The position numbers and the translations under genes are program-made. This document shows positions 1 to 9,459 of a DNA stretch of 64,000 bases, piece by piece (position 1 is the first letter of the stretch; each line of letters opens with the position of its first letter). Below the pieces are notes generated by a model. The model saw only the letters and a list, made by a program, of their open reading frames with translations. It did no database searches and was not told the DNA's origin. The DNA comes from Halomonas sp. 1513 (GTDB lineage: Bacteria > Pseudomonadota > Gammaproteobacteria > Pseudomonadales > Halomonadaceae), in assembly GCA_001971685.1 (NCBI GenBank), contig CP019326.1, positions 744,001 to 808,000 on the forward strand, read 5' to 3'.

Positions 1-527
1 GACGGCGGGTGGCGATCATCGGCGCCGGCGGCATCGGCTTCGACGTCGCCGAGCTGCTGAGCCATGTCGGCCACCCGGCGCTGGATACCCACGCCTGGTG
101 CGACGAGTGGGGCGTCGATCTGGAAGTGACCGAGCGCGGCGGGCTCAAGCCGCGCCAGCGCCCCGAGGTGCCGCGCCAGGTGTTCCTGCTGCAGCGCAAG
201 GCGTCCAAGCCGGGCAAGGGCCTGGGCAAGACCACCGGTTGGGTGCACCGCGCCGCGCTCAAGCAGCGCGGCGTGGAGACCCTAGCCGGCTGCGAGTACC
301 TGGGCATCGACGATGACGGCCTGCATATTCGCCGCGACGGCGAGCCGCGCCTGCTCGAGGTCGACAGCGTGGTGGTGTGCGCCGGCCAGGAGTCGGTGCG
401 TGAACTGCTGGCGCCGCTGCAGGCGGCGGGGATCGCGGTGGAGATCATCGGCGGCGCCGATGAGGCTGCCGAGCTGGATGCCAAGCGCGCCATCGACCAG
501 GGCACGCGGCTGGCCGCGCGGCTCTAA
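1..527 (+). CDS. fadH: 2,4-dienoyl-CoA reductase (NADPH), C-terminal part; 5' end outside window
   Basis: This is the C-terminal ~175 residues of an FMN / 4Fe-4S flavoenzyme that reduces 2,4-dienoyl-CoA during beta-oxidation of unsaturated fatty acids. The visible part starts at a dinucleotide-binding motif (GAGGIGFDVAELL) and continues through the family segment GKGLGKTTGWVHR and a final VVVCAGQE stretch before the stop at 525-527. The reading frame is open to base 1, so the N-terminal TIM-barrel and cluster ligands lie upstream. The gene is convergent with the response regulator and the two stop codons overlap by a few bases. The family call rests on the C-terminal NADPH domain only. A related Old Yellow Enzyme-type reductase is the main alternative. 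Confidence 0.85.
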   Translation, partial: RRVAIIGAGGIGFDVAELLSHVGHPALDTHAWCDEWGVDLEVTERGGLKPRQRPEVPRQVFLLQRKASKPGKGLGKTTGWVHRAALKQRGVETLAGCEYLGIDDDGLHIRRDGEPRLLEVDSVVVCAGQESVRELLAPLQAAGIAVEIIGGADEAAELDAKRAIDQGTRLAARL

Positions 528-1603
528 GCAGTGGCGTAGCAGGTCATCGAGCCGGCCAGCAGCAGGGCGATCAGGTCGGCCTGGCGATGGGTGTCGGTCT
601 TCTGGAACAGGTTGCGCAAATGGAATGCCACGGTGGTGGTGGCAATCGCCAGCCGCTCGGCGATCTCGTCGGTGCGCCAACCCTCGGCCAGGGCCACGGC
701 GATGCGTGCCTCACCGGGCGTCAGGCCGAACAGGCTGGCCAGCATTTGCTGGGAGAGCTGACCGCGATGTTCGGGGTCGGCCAGCATCACCACCACCGAG
801 GGGGCCGTGACCATCGCCGTGTCGGGGTGGGGGAGCGAGCAGGCCAGCAGCAACAGATCCCGCCGTTCGCCGGGGCGCGGCAGGCGTAGGCAGCTGGTAG
901 TGTCTTGGCCGGCCTGACTGGCGGCGAGCGAGGCGTCGAGGATCTTCTTCAGGGCCCGTGAATCGCGCTTGCCGAGCGCTATCAAGGAGTCGTCCAGGCG
1001 TAGGCCGTTCTGTTCGCATGCCAGTTGCTGGGCCTGACGGTTGGCGAACAGGTGCTTGCCGTCATGGTCGAGCAGCACCATGCCCGGTGCCACCAGGTCC
1101 AGCGCTCGGGTGGCGGCACCGAACGCCTGCTGGGATATCTCATGGCGCAGTTGGGCCATGGCGTGACGCAGCTCGTCGAGCTCCTCATGGGCCTTGTGGC
1201 GCATGCGCCGCACCTGGCGGAGGCGGGCATTGACGGTGACCAGCAGCAGGTCGAAATCGACCGGCTTGACCAGATAGTCGTCGGCGCCGAGGCGCTTGCC
1301 GTCGACGATATCGCCGGGCTCCGAGAGGGCGGTGAGAAACACGAAAGGGGTGTCGGCGAGGTCGGGGCGACGCTGCCGAATATCCTCGAGTATCCGGTAG
1401 CCGTTGCGTCCCGGCATGTTGATATCGCACAGGATCAGGTCGGGAACGGCGCTTTCGAGCTGCTGCATGGCCTGGTCGCCGTCGGCGGCCTCGATCACGC
1501 CGTAACCGGCTTCCCTGAGCTCTTCGCAGATGTCGCGCCGCAGCTCGTGGTGATCCTCGGCGCAGAGGATCAGCGGGCGGTGTGGGTCCTGGGTCGATGT
1601 CAT
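524..1603 (-). CDS. Response regulator, REC domain plus LuxR-type HTH
   Basis: A 359-residue two-component regulator. The N-terminal receiver domain has the acidic pair after LILCA, a predicted phospho-acceptor Asp60 (LILCDINMPG), a Thr in VFLTAL and the Lys of LVKPVD. A middle region of ~150 residues (RLRQVRR... to about residue 270) resembles a degenerate PAS-like segment (DLVAPGMVLLDHDGKHLFANRQ). The C-terminus carries a LuxR/GerE HTH (LTPGEARIAVALAEG ... TVAFHLRNLFQKT). It overlaps the upstream kinase gene by 4 bp (ATGA), so the pair is translationally coupled. REC-PAS-HTH is not the common NarL layout, where the HTH follows REC directly. The target genes cannot be told from sequence. The adjacent exported protein and the divergent 4-13 kb operon are candidates. 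Confidence 0.85.
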   Translation of the reverse strand: MTSTQDPHRPLILCAEDHHELRRDICEELREAGYGVIEAADGDQAMQQLESAVPDLILCDINMPGRNGYRILEDIRQRRPDLADTPFVFLTALSEPGDIVDGKRLGADDYLVKPVDFDLLLVTVNARLRQVRRMRHKAHEELDELRHAMAQLRHEISQQAFGAATRALDLVAPGMVLLDHDGKHLFANRQAQQLACEQNGLRLDDSLIALGKRDSRALKKILDASLAASQAGQDTTSCLRLPRPGERRDLLLLACSLPHPDTAMVTAPSVVVMLADPEHRGQLSQQMLASLFGLTPGEARIAVALAEGWRTDEIAERLAIATTTVAFHLRNLFQKTDTHRQADLIALLLAGSMTCYATA

Positions 1604-3375
1604 CGGGTCTCTCCCGTTGCAAGCGTGGCGTCGCTGGCATGCGGTAGGCGCAGGCGGAAGGTGGTGCCCGTGCCGGGGCGTGAATCAACGTCGATGTCTC
1701 CGCGCTGAATGCGTGCCAGATGGCGGGCGATATTCAGCCCCAGGCCGATGCCGGGCTGGTCGGTGGCATTGGAGGAGCGGAAGAAGCGTTCAAACAGCCG
1801 CGCTTGGTCCGCTGCGTCGATGCCGCGGCCGTGATCACGAACGGCACAGTAGACGCCCAGCTCGTCATGCCCCAGGCAGACCTCGATGGGGGTGTCATCG
1901 GGTGAGTATTTGAGGGCATTCGAGAGCAGGTTGGAAAGAATCTGCTCGACCAGTATGGGATCGCAATGCGCCAGCAGCGGGGCATCCTCCTGGTGCCTCA
2001 GTCGGATGCGTGATGAGCCGCTGGCGTCGGCTTGCAGATGGCAGCATCGCGCCGCCAGCGGCTGCAGGTCACAGCAGGTCGAGGCGGCCTCGATCTGGCC
2101 GCCATCCAGGCGAGCGGCGGTCAGCGAGCTGCCCACCAGGCGCGTCATGTGGGCGACCGAGTCGCGCAGGCGCCGATAGCGCTGTTGGCGCTGGGTGTCA
2201 TCGAGTCGCTCGCCGAGCCGCTGCAGACGCTGCAGGCCGGAGTCGATCACCGCCAGCGGGGTGCGGAACTGGTGCGAGACCATGGCCGCAAAGCTGCGAT
2301 AGAAGTCGCTGACGCCGCGCTCGCGCTGCAGTGCGCGTTCGAGTGCCTCCGAGGCCTGCTTGTAAGGCGTGATATCGGCCAGCCGTATGACATGGCCGCC
2401 ATCGCGGCTGCTGGTCATGGTCAGCTGCAGCCAGCCCAGCTCGGCGATATGCAGATCGCAGCGCAGCGTGCCTTCGCGACGCTCCTTCGCGACGCCCTTC
2501 AGTTCGCCATTATCGTCGCAGTCGCCGAGTACCGTCAGGGCGTGCGCTAGGGAGCATCCCAGCGGCAGTCGTCGACTGGCGTCGGGCAGCATCTGCGTCA
2601 GCTTGGGATTGACCAGCGACAGTCGGCCGTCGGCATCGAAGGCGGCAAAGGCATCCGGTGCCGTATCGATGGCAGCCACCACCCGATGTCGCGCTGCTTC
2701 GAGATCGCGGGTGCGACGCTCCACTTCGACTTCCAACTGGTCACGATGCTCGGCTAGCGCTTGCTGTGCGGCGCGGCGCTGGCGCAGCGCGGCAATGAGC
2801 AAGGCGGCCAGGGCCAGCCCGCAGAGCATCAGGCCCACCACCGACGCGATCACCTGCAGGGTGCTGTTGCGGTGCCGGTCAAGGCGCTCGCCGGTGGCCT
2901 CCCACTCTTCGACCATGACGGCATTGGCAATGCGGTTGAGGTCCTGCATCAGCGGCTTGAGCTCGGCGTGGATGCTATCGGCCACCCTCGGTGCGTTGGG
3001 CGCGATGGCATCGAGCTGCGGTTCGATGGCCGCCAGGCGTGCAAAAGCCTCATCGACCTGCTCGGCGAACCCCAGCGCCTCCAGGTAGCGACGTTGGGGG
3101 CCTTCGTCGAGCAACACCAGGCGGCTGGTCAGCACGTCATAGCGCAGCGCCGGGCGAGCGGCCGGGTCACCGAGCGTGAGGCGGTGAACCTCTTCGTCGA
3201 GCCGATGGCTGGCCACCTGGGCCTGGGAAATCACCCATAGCATGTTCTCACTGACGTTGCTGCGCATGTCCTGCTCGACCTGGATCAGGCGCACCAGTGA
3301 GAACGTCAGCAATCCGGCGAAGGCGACCATCGCCAGGGCCGGCAGGGCATAGGCCGGGCGGCGACGCCAGACCAT
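1600..3375 (-). CDS. Membrane sensor histidine kinase
   Basis: A 591-residue kinase with two membrane segments (roughly residues 8-30 and 173-195) enclosing a ~140-residue periplasmic domain rich in alpha-helix. A short coiled coil, a PAS-like domain (AIDTAPDAFAAFDADG) and a HisKA/HATPase core follow. The H-box is MVSHQFRTPLAVI (His about 368), the N-box SNLLSNALKYSPDD, and the G boxes DHGRGID and GIGLGLNIA, so all catalytic motifs are intact. I chose the ATG at 3375 because it forms a TGATG overlap with the stop of the upstream gene. A GTG at 3405 would add only ten residues inside that gene. It is coupled on both sides, to the SUOX-fold protein upstream and to the response regulator downstream. 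The N-terminal domain is the probable signal receiver. Confidence 0.88.
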   Translation of the reverse strand: MVWRRRPAYALPALAMVAFAGLLTFSLVRLIQVEQDMRSNVSENMLWVISQAQVASHRLDEEVHRLTLGDPAARPALRYDVLTSRLVLLDEGPQRRYLEALGFAEQVDEAFARLAAIEPQLDAIAPNAPRVADSIHAELKPLMQDLNRIANAVMVEEWEATGERLDRHRNSTLQVIASVVGLMLCGLALAALLIAALRQRRAAQQALAEHRDQLEVEVERRTRDLEAARHRVVAAIDTAPDAFAAFDADGRLSLVNPKLTQMLPDASRRLPLGCSLAHALTVLGDCDDNGELKGVAKERREGTLRCDLHIAELGWLQLTMTSSRDGGHVIRLADITPYKQASEALERALQRERGVSDFYRSFAAMVSHQFRTPLAVIDSGLQRLQRLGERLDDTQRQQRYRRLRDSVAHMTRLVGSSLTAARLDGGQIEAASTCCDLQPLAARCCHLQADASGSSRIRLRHQEDAPLLAHCDPILVEQILSNLLSNALKYSPDDTPIEVCLGHDELGVYCAVRDHGRGIDAADQARLFERFFRSSNATDQPGIGLGLNIARHLARIQRGDIDVDSRPGTGTTFRLRLPHASDATLATGETR

Positions 3376-3902
3376 CAGCGGATCTCGAGTCGTTCGAGTT
3401 GCCACACCCAGCGATAGTCGTAGCGAATATCTTGCAGCTCGCTGTGATCGTCACGCGGATAGACGATCCACAGCGGCCCCTTGTCCTGAGCGGTGAGGGT
3501 TTCGCCGTCCATGGTGTCGGCCAGCAGGACATCGAACTGGTGAAAATCCTGCATGGGGATGTCGATGATGTAGTCGTTCAGCGCCGTGGCGACGGCCTTG
3601 TCGCCCTCGGCGCCGACGGCATCGAGCAGGTCGCGCATCAAGACCCCTTCGAAATGACTGACCCCGTCGGTGACCACGGTCGCCGTATCCAGCGTGTGGC
3701 GGGGCAGGTCGGCGAACAGGCTGCGGTCGATGTGGGCCTCTTCGCCGACATTGGGATGGGCGATATCGCCGCTGATGTACAAGACGGGGGTCGCCTCGGG
3801 GGCGGGAAGCGCGGCAGCGGGCAGTGCGATGCCTGCCAGGAGTCCAGCGGCAAGCCGGCGAAGGGCGATGGCGATTGGTGTGGAGTCGTTGCGCTCCAGC
3901 AT
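3375..3902 (-). CDS. Exported SUOX/YedY-fold (molybdopterin-binding-like) protein without cysteines
   Basis: A 175-residue exported protein. I chose the ATG at 3902 because AAGGAG lies 7 bases upstream and it gives a signal peptide (MLERNDSTPIAIALRRLAAG... ending near ALPAP). The mature part (LYISGDI, a LMRDLLDAVG segment, DYIIDIPMQDF, GPLWIVYPRDD, DYRWVWQLERLEI) matches the small oxidoreductase molybdopterin-binding (SUOX) fold. The family normally binds Mo through a conserved Cys, but this protein contains no Cys at all, so Mo catalysis is unlikely. Its stop overlaps the kinase start, which suggests it is a periplasmic sensing partner of the kinase. The fold call comes from recognising the C-terminal motif. 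The sensing role is inference. Confidence 0.7.
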   Translation of the reverse strand: MLERNDSTPIAIALRRLAAGLLAGIALPAAALPAPEATPVLYISGDIAHPNVGEEAHIDRSLFADLPRHTLDTATVVTDGVSHFEGVLMRDLLDAVGAEGDKAVATALNDYIIDIPMQDFHQFDVLLADTMDGETLTAQDKGPLWIVYPRDDHSELQDIRYDYRWVWQLERLEIR

Positions 3903-3982
3903 GATGGGCTCCTTTGTCATGGGGGTATGGTCACCATAGCCAATATCAGGAATCTCATCTTCCGACGGCTGCTCGGCGCTGT

Positions 3983-4002
3983 CCCCGTTCGAATGAACGG
4001 GG
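3983..4002. promoter_or_regulatory. Inverted repeat in divergent promoter region
   Basis: CCCCGTTC-gaat-GAACGGGG is a perfect 8-bp dyad lying between the divergent starts of the SUOX-fold gene (3902) and the VWA gene (4060). It has no T-run on either side, so it is more likely an operator or a leader hairpin than a terminator. No binding protein can be named. Confidence 0.35.
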
Positions 4003-4059
4003 GAAGACGCAAGTGCCTGCACTAGGCTGGGGGCATACAACAAGAGCAGGGGAATCAGG

Positions 4060-7000
4060 ATGCGAGTCGCAGGCCGAGTGGGCGCGGCGCTGCTGGCGCT
4101 GGTAGTCGCGCAGGGTGTCGATGCCTATCCGCAAGTGACGTTCTCACAGGAACCCAATGACACGCCTGAGCAGGCCCAGTCGGTTAGCGCTGAGGCGCGG
4201 CTGGTCGGCGAGGTGTCTGGCGACGACACAGATCTGTTCTGGTGGGCGCTGGATGACAATCAGACCGACCGGCTATGGCAGGTCGAGCTGCAGGGCGATA
4301 CCGAGGCGGCCATCGAGGTGCACTTCACCTGGCCTGCGGAGGAGCAAGCCCCGGCATCCAGCGGCGTCGCCGAGTTCGGAGAGGCGCAGCCCGAGGAGAC
4401 GGCGGCCGAGGAGACGCGCCTGATGACCATGGACGTCAGCGCCGACCAGCCGCGGCAGCGTCGCCAGCAGCTGATCGTACCTCCCGGAGAGCACCTGATC
4501 GGCTTCCTGGCCCAGGGCATGGGCGGTGAGTACCAGCTGACCCTGACCGAAGCGGGACGCTTGAGGGTGCGTGGCCAGGTCGGGCCCGACGCGGCGGATG
4601 AGCTGGAGGTGACGCCTGGTCGAGTGTGGTTCTTCCATCTCGACGTGGCCGAGCACCAGATCCCGCTGGTCCCGGAGGAGGACGCCGAGGAGTTGCTGTG
4701 GCGGCTCGAGCTGCTGGGTGAACTGGGGGTTTCCCTGGAAGCCTGGATCGAGAACGGCGCCGGTGAGCGCATCGCCGAGGTGCACGCTGATTCACCCGTT
4801 CAACACCACTGGACACGCCTGGATCTCACCCAGGGCAGTCGCCTGCACCTGCGCCATCCCCAGGGCGAGGCCATCGGCCGAGTCGGGCTGGAACTGATCG
4901 AGGATGGTCAGCGCCCCGTGCCGGACGCGGAGAAGCAGGACGTCGTCGAGGTCGAAGCCTCGTCGCAAGAGGAGGCGCTGTGGTTCGGGCTCGATGAGAC
5001 GGCTGCGCTGGATCTGGTGCCCAATCAGCGCCAGTACCTGGCTTTCTCGGTGGATGAGTCGGCGGCGGGACAGCGGCTGGATGTGGTCGGCGACACCGAC
5101 CGTGATATCGATGTGTGTCTGAACCGGCGCGGCGACGACGCCCGCGACCCGGTGTGCCGTGATGGCCCAGCCGAGGCGCTGTTCGATCGGATGCAGCTCG
5201 TGGCGGGCGACTACCTGCTGCAGTTGCGGCTGTCGCGCCGCGCCGATGATCCCGTGCCCACCGAGGTGCGGCTGATGAAGGCGGACTTGCCTGAGCGGCG
5301 CGGCTGGGTGGGCGCGCCTAACGACAACCGTGACTGGGCCGCGGTGCTGAGAGCCGATGATGCCCGTCAGGGGCGCTTGCAAGGCGGCGACAGCGCCTGG
5401 TTCGAGCTGCAGGTCAGCGGCGAGACCCAGGTCTGGGAGCTGCATGCCGAAGGCGATCCTATCGAGCGCCTGGCACTCTTCCATGATGGCGACCGTCGGC
5501 CTTTTCTCGACAGCGCGCAGTCACGGCGCGGCGAGCCTCTGCAGCAGCGGCGGCTGAGCCCGGTGCGCCTGCTGCCGGGGCGCTATCAAGTCCTCGTCGA
5601 AGGGCAGGACACCGACTACCGTCTCGAGGCCCTGCCGCTTGGCCAACCCCAGCCGGGCCGCGAGATGGAGCCCAACGACGAGCCGGAGGATGCCAACCCG
5701 CTGTGGTTGGGCGAGGCCGTCGAGGGGCATTTCCACAGTGAGGATGACGTGGACCACTTCCACTTTCATCTGCCCGGCGAGAACCGGCTGGTGATGGACC
5801 TGGCGCCGCCGGAGGCGGGGAGTCTCGAGGCTCGATTGATCTGGCAGGGCAGCGAAGTGCTGCGCACGCTCGATCTGGAGCGCGATACGCGCATCAGCAG
5901 GATGCTGCCCCCCGGGGACTATGTCCTGCGGCTCGAGGGGGAGTCGCCTGCGCAAGCCCCCTACCGCGTCGCGTTGGCGGTCGGCGATCCCTGGCACCAT
6001 CAGGGCGTGGCGGGGCTTGCCAAGCACATCGACCAGGCCGCCCTGGTCCCCGACGACGGCGTCATCAACCCTGAAGCGAGGGGCCTGGATGACGCCGAGG
6101 GCTATCAACGGCTCCCGCTGAGTGAGCAGACTCGCACGCTGCATTTCGAGGCGCGGCGCATCGGCGATCAACTGCGCTTCGTCGATGCGGATGGCAATGA
6201 GCTCGAGATAGAAGAGACCGACGAGCGGCGTCGCTATGCCGTAACGGTGCCCGGCGGGGAGCAGTGGTATGTCTGGGCCAGCATCGGTCGAGGCACCAGG
6301 AACCTGACCCTGGAGGATCCGGCGCAACCGTATACGCCTGAAACGGCGCCCATCGCCGTCGAGCTGGACAGCGATAGCCGGCGCTTGCCGCCTTTTCAGC
6401 CCCACGCCCAGCGCCTCGAGACCCGTCTGACGGTCAGCAATCAAGATGAGTCGCCCCTGGAACTACCCATGCAAGCCCATGCCAGCCAGGCCGGATGGTC
6501 GCTGTCGGGGCTGCCCGAGTCACTCGCCCTGGAGGGCGGAGAGCAACGCCAGCTGACCCTGACCTGGACGCTGCCGCCCGAGATGCTGAGGAGTGACCCG
6601 CCCTCGCTGTTCGTCGCGGCGGGAGATCATACGGCACGCCATGACCTGCAGATGGACCCCACTGCAGGGGCCCTGGATCCACAGCTGGTGCCTGCCGTGC
6701 CAGCGCCGCTCGATGGCAAAGTGGACATGGCCTGGAGACACCTCGGTGCGCACTTCGTCGATGCCGATGGCAATGAACTGGACAGTGACCTCGGCGGCCT
6801 TGCCCGCGGCGGGCACTTCCTGATCGACACGATGGCCAGTGCCGGGAGTTCCATCGAAGTCGATGTCGACCCGGGCGAGCCTCTGCCGCCGATCCGTCTG
6901 GCCGGCGAGGGAGGACGTGTGCATGGCCTGGCCCTCAATCAACGCTCTCGGCATGCGCACAGCTATCGCTGGCAAACGGTCGAGGTCGCGCTGGGCGAAT

Positions 7001-9459
7001 CCCTCGACGATCTGGAGGTGGTAACGACCCTGGCGCTGGACAGCCGCGACGGCGAGCAGTTTTTCCCCTTCGATGAGCCGCAGGAGGCACGCTATGTGCA
7101 ACTGCGGCCGTTGTCGATCTTTCTTGCCGAAGGCGAACGGCGGCGCTCTCGCCACGGCAGTGGAGCGCTGCGGGTGCTCGGTGAGCCGAGCGGTGAGCTG
7201 GCCGAACGGCGCCATGACCTGCTCGATCATGAGCTGGGCGGACACTGGGTCTACACCCTGCCGGATCTCAGCAGCCTGTATGGCTTTCAGGGGCAGCGCT
7301 ACAACCATCGAGGGGTGATGAGTGAGCGCCGCGTGCGGCGCGGCCAGCGTATCAGCGGCGAGCGCGTCGAGATGGTTTTCGCCTTCCTGCAGCAGCGCGC
7401 GGCGCGGATCGATGAGTTGCGCTGGGTCGAGAACCTCGACTGGGATGGTCTGCCGGTGGACGAGGTGGCGGTGTATTCCACGCTGGAATCGCCGGTAGGG
7501 CCCTGGGAGCATCAGGCCGACTGGAGCCTGTCGCGTGACGATGAGGGGGTGGCGACCCTGGGGCTATCCGACGCACCGCGGATGCGCTACCTGCGTCTGG
7601 TGTTCGACGAGCCCGACATGCCTGACGGTGAGCGTCGGGCCAGCTGGCGTATCCCCGAAGCGCTGCAGGCGATCGAGGCCGATGCCCTCGACAGCGGCCG
7701 CTCGATCCTCGGCCACTGGGGGCTTGACGGTCCTCGCGGCCCGCTGGAGGCGGAGCAGGATGCCGGCCGCCAGCAGGCGCGTGAGATCGAGGATTCCGAT
7801 AGTCATGCCGAGGCGCCTTACGCCCTGACGGATCGTGTCGTGGGGCGGGTCGAGGAGCCGGGAGATACACGCCACTATGCGCTGAGCCTCGATGCGCCGG
7901 ATAACACCCTGGCGTTTGAGCTCGATGAGCCGGCTCGGGGGCGGCTGCGCGCGACGCTGCATGACGCGCAGGGCGACGCGGTGGCGCTCGAGTGGTCATC
8001 GGCCGGCAGTGGTCGCCGCCAGGCCGAGGCGCTGGATGTCCCGGCAGGCGAGTACCGCCTCACGGTCAGCGAGCCGCCGCGCTCGATTGTCTTCCTGTGG
8101 GATGGCAGCGGCAGTTTGTCCAATCACCAGCCGGCGATCTATCAGGCGCTGAACCGCTTTGCCGAGGGACTGGAACCCGACAAAGAGGTCTTCAACATGC
8201 TGCCGCTGGGGGGCCCCCTGCTGATCGATGGCTGGGCCACGCAGCCCGCTCAGGTGGCCCAGACACTCGCCGCCTACGACGGCAGGTTCAGCAGTTCCAA
8301 CTCGGAACCTGCATTGGCCCTGGCCAGCCGCGCCCTGGCGCAGCGCGAGGGGCAGCGTGCGATCTTCCTGATCACCGACGCCGAGCAGACCGGCCGCGAC
8401 CTGGGCGCCTGGGAGCCTCTGTCTGAGGTTCGGCCACGAATCTTCAGCCTGGAGGCCTCGCATGGCTCTCGCAAGGACACCGACGAGAACCGCTGGTACC
8501 AGAATCAAATGCTCAGCTGGGCCCAGGTGGCCGATGGCCGCTACCGCTACACCGCCGACCGCACCGACCTGATTCGCGGCTTCGAGGCCGGCATGCGCGA
8601 GCTACGCCAGCCCAGCGAGTTCATGCTGACGCTGGAGACACGCTATCAGGAACCGCCGGAGCCCGGCCGGCTGGCCGTCGTCAACGCCGACCCCGAGCAG
8701 CCGGCGGTGGCTGGCGGCGTCGTGCACCTGATCTTCGACGCATCGGGCTCCATGCTGCGCCAGATGGAGGGTGGACGGCGCATCGAAGTGGCTCGGCGCA
8801 TCGTGCAGCAGACCCTCGACGAGCGTATTCCCGATGAGGTGCCGGTGGCGCTGCGCGCCTATGGCCACACCGAGCCACATAGCTGTGAGACAGAGCTGCT
8901 GGTGGAGCCCGATAGCGGCAATCACGTCGAGGTGCGTGAGGTGGTGGATGGCCTCCAGGCCATCAACCTGGCGCGTACGCCGCTGGCCGCCTCCCTGGAT
9001 GCAGTGCTAGACGACCTGGCCGGCTACGAAGACCAGCCGCGGCTGGTGGTGATGCTCACCGACGGCGAAGAGACCTGCGACGGCGACGTGGCGGCTTCGG
9101 TCGATGAGCTGATCGCGGAAGGCGTCGACGTGCGCCTCAATATCGTCGGCTTCCATATCGACGAGATCGGCCTGCAGGCCGAGTTCGAGCGCTTCGCTGC
9201 CCGTGGCGGCGGCGAGTACTTCGACAGCCACGACGGCGACGAGTTGATGGCCGGGCTGGCCCAGTCGCTGGCCGCCACCTGGCGCGTGCTCGACGTTGAC
9301 GGCGATGAGGTTGCCCGGGGCCGGGTGGATGACGACCCCGTTGAGCTGGACGTGGGCGAGTATGAGCTGCTGGTTGAGACCCAGGCGGGCGAGCAGCGCC
9401 GGGCCTTCACGCTGGGAGCGAATCAGCACAAGACACTGGAGGTGGGGCGTGATGACTAG
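4060..9459 (+). CDS. Giant exported protein with two VWA domains and repeated PPC-like / discoidin-like modules
   Basis: A 1799-residue protein starting at an ATG behind GAGCAGGGGA, with a signal peptide (MRVAGRVGAALLALVVAQG, cleavage near VDAYP). The N-terminal half holds PPC-like beta modules that begin with an EPND motif (residues ~31 and ~537), and another similar module lies near 1268. Residues ~980-1030 and ~1080-1190 look like F5/8 type C (discoidin) folds (RYVQLRPL, RYLRLVFDEP). Two von Willebrand A domains follow. One is near 1344 (WDGSGSLSN). The other has a full MIDAS, DASGSM with first Asp 1560 and LTDGEE with Asp 1668. The protein is very acidic and cysteine-poor, as expected for an exported halophile protein. 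It is the first gene of a tight operon with the pseudo-transglutaminase. The function is not known. Adhesion or a cell-surface scaffold is a guess from the domains. Confidence 0.75.
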   Translation: MRVAGRVGAALLALVVAQGVDAYPQVTFSQEPNDTPEQAQSVSAEARLVGEVSGDDTDLFWWALDDNQTDRLWQVELQGDTEAAIEVHFTWPAEEQAPASSGVAEFGEAQPEETAAEETRLMTMDVSADQPRQRRQQLIVPPGEHLIGFLAQGMGGEYQLTLTEAGRLRVRGQVGPDAADELEVTPGRVWFFHLDVAEHQIPLVPEEDAEELLWRLELLGELGVSLEAWIENGAGERIAEVHADSPVQHHWTRLDLTQGSRLHLRHPQGEAIGRVGLELIEDGQRPVPDAEKQDVVEVEASSQEEALWFGLDETAALDLVPNQRQYLAFSVDESAAGQRLDVVGDTDRDIDVCLNRRGDDARDPVCRDGPAEALFDRMQLVAGDYLLQLRLSRRADDPVPTEVRLMKADLPERRGWVGAPNDNRDWAAVLRADDARQGRLQGGDSAWFELQVSGETQVWELHAEGDPIERLALFHDGDRRPFLDSAQSRRGEPLQQRRLSPVRLLPGRYQVLVEGQDTDYRLEALPLGQPQPGREMEPNDEPEDANPLWLGEAVEGHFHSEDDVDHFHFHLPGENRLVMDLAPPEAGSLEARLIWQGSEVLRTLDLERDTRISRMLPPGDYVLRLEGESPAQAPYRVALAVGDPWHHQGVAGLAKHIDQAALVPDDGVINPEARGLDDAEGYQRLPLSEQTRTLHFEARRIGDQLRFVDADGNELEIEETDERRRYAVTVPGGEQWYVWASIGRGTRNLTLEDPAQPYTPETAPIAVELDSDSRRLPPFQPHAQRLETRLTVSNQDESPLELPMQAHASQAGWSLSGLPESLALEGGEQRQLTLTWTLPPEMLRSDPPSLFVAAGDHTARHDLQMDPTAGALDPQLVPAVPAPLDGKVDMAWRHLGAHFVDADGNELDSDLGGLARGGHFLIDTMASAGSSIEVDVDPGEPLPPIRLAGEGGRVHGLALNQRSRHAHSYRWQTVEVALGESLDDLEVVTTLALDSRDGEQFFPFDEPQEARYVQLRPLSIFLAEGERRRSRHGSGALRVLGEPSGELAERRHDLLDHELGGHWVYTLPDLSSLYGFQGQRYNHRGVMSERRVRRGQRISGERVEMVFAFLQQRAARIDELRWVENLDWDGLPVDEVAVYSTLESPVGPWEHQADWSLSRDDEGVATLGLSDAPRMRYLRLVFDEPDMPDGERRASWRIPEALQAIEADALDSGRSILGHWGLDGPRGPLEAEQDAGRQQAREIEDSDSHAEAPYALTDRVVGRVEEPGDTRHYALSLDAPDNTLAFELDEPARGRLRATLHDAQGDAVALEWSSAGSGRRQAEALDVPAGEYRLTVSEPPRSIVFLWDGSGSLSNHQPAIYQALNRFAEGLEPDKEVFNMLPLGGPLLIDGWATQPAQVAQTLAAYDGRFSSSNSEPALALASRALAQREGQRAIFLITDAEQTGRDLGAWEPLSEVRPRIFSLEASHGSRKDTDENRWYQNQMLSWAQVADGRYRYTADRTDLIRGFEAGMRELRQPSEFMLTLETRYQEPPEPGRLAVVNADPEQPAVAGGVVHLIFDASGSMLRQMEGGRRIEVARRIVQQTLDERIPDEVPVALRAYGHTEPHSCETELLVEPDSGNHVEVREVVDGLQAINLARTPLAASLDAVLDDLAGYEDQPRLVVMLTDGEETCDGDVAASVDELIAEGVDVRLNIVGFHIDEIGLQAEFERFAARGGGEYFDSHDGDELMAGLAQSLAATWRVLDVDGDEVARGRVDDDPVELDVGEYELLVETQAGEQRRAFTLGANQHKTLEVGRDD

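Noticed and set aside
3376..3405. GTG start of the sensor kinase ten codons upstream
   Set aside because: It would lie inside the SUOX-fold gene. The ATG at 3375 makes a TGATG overlap and begins just before the first membrane segment.
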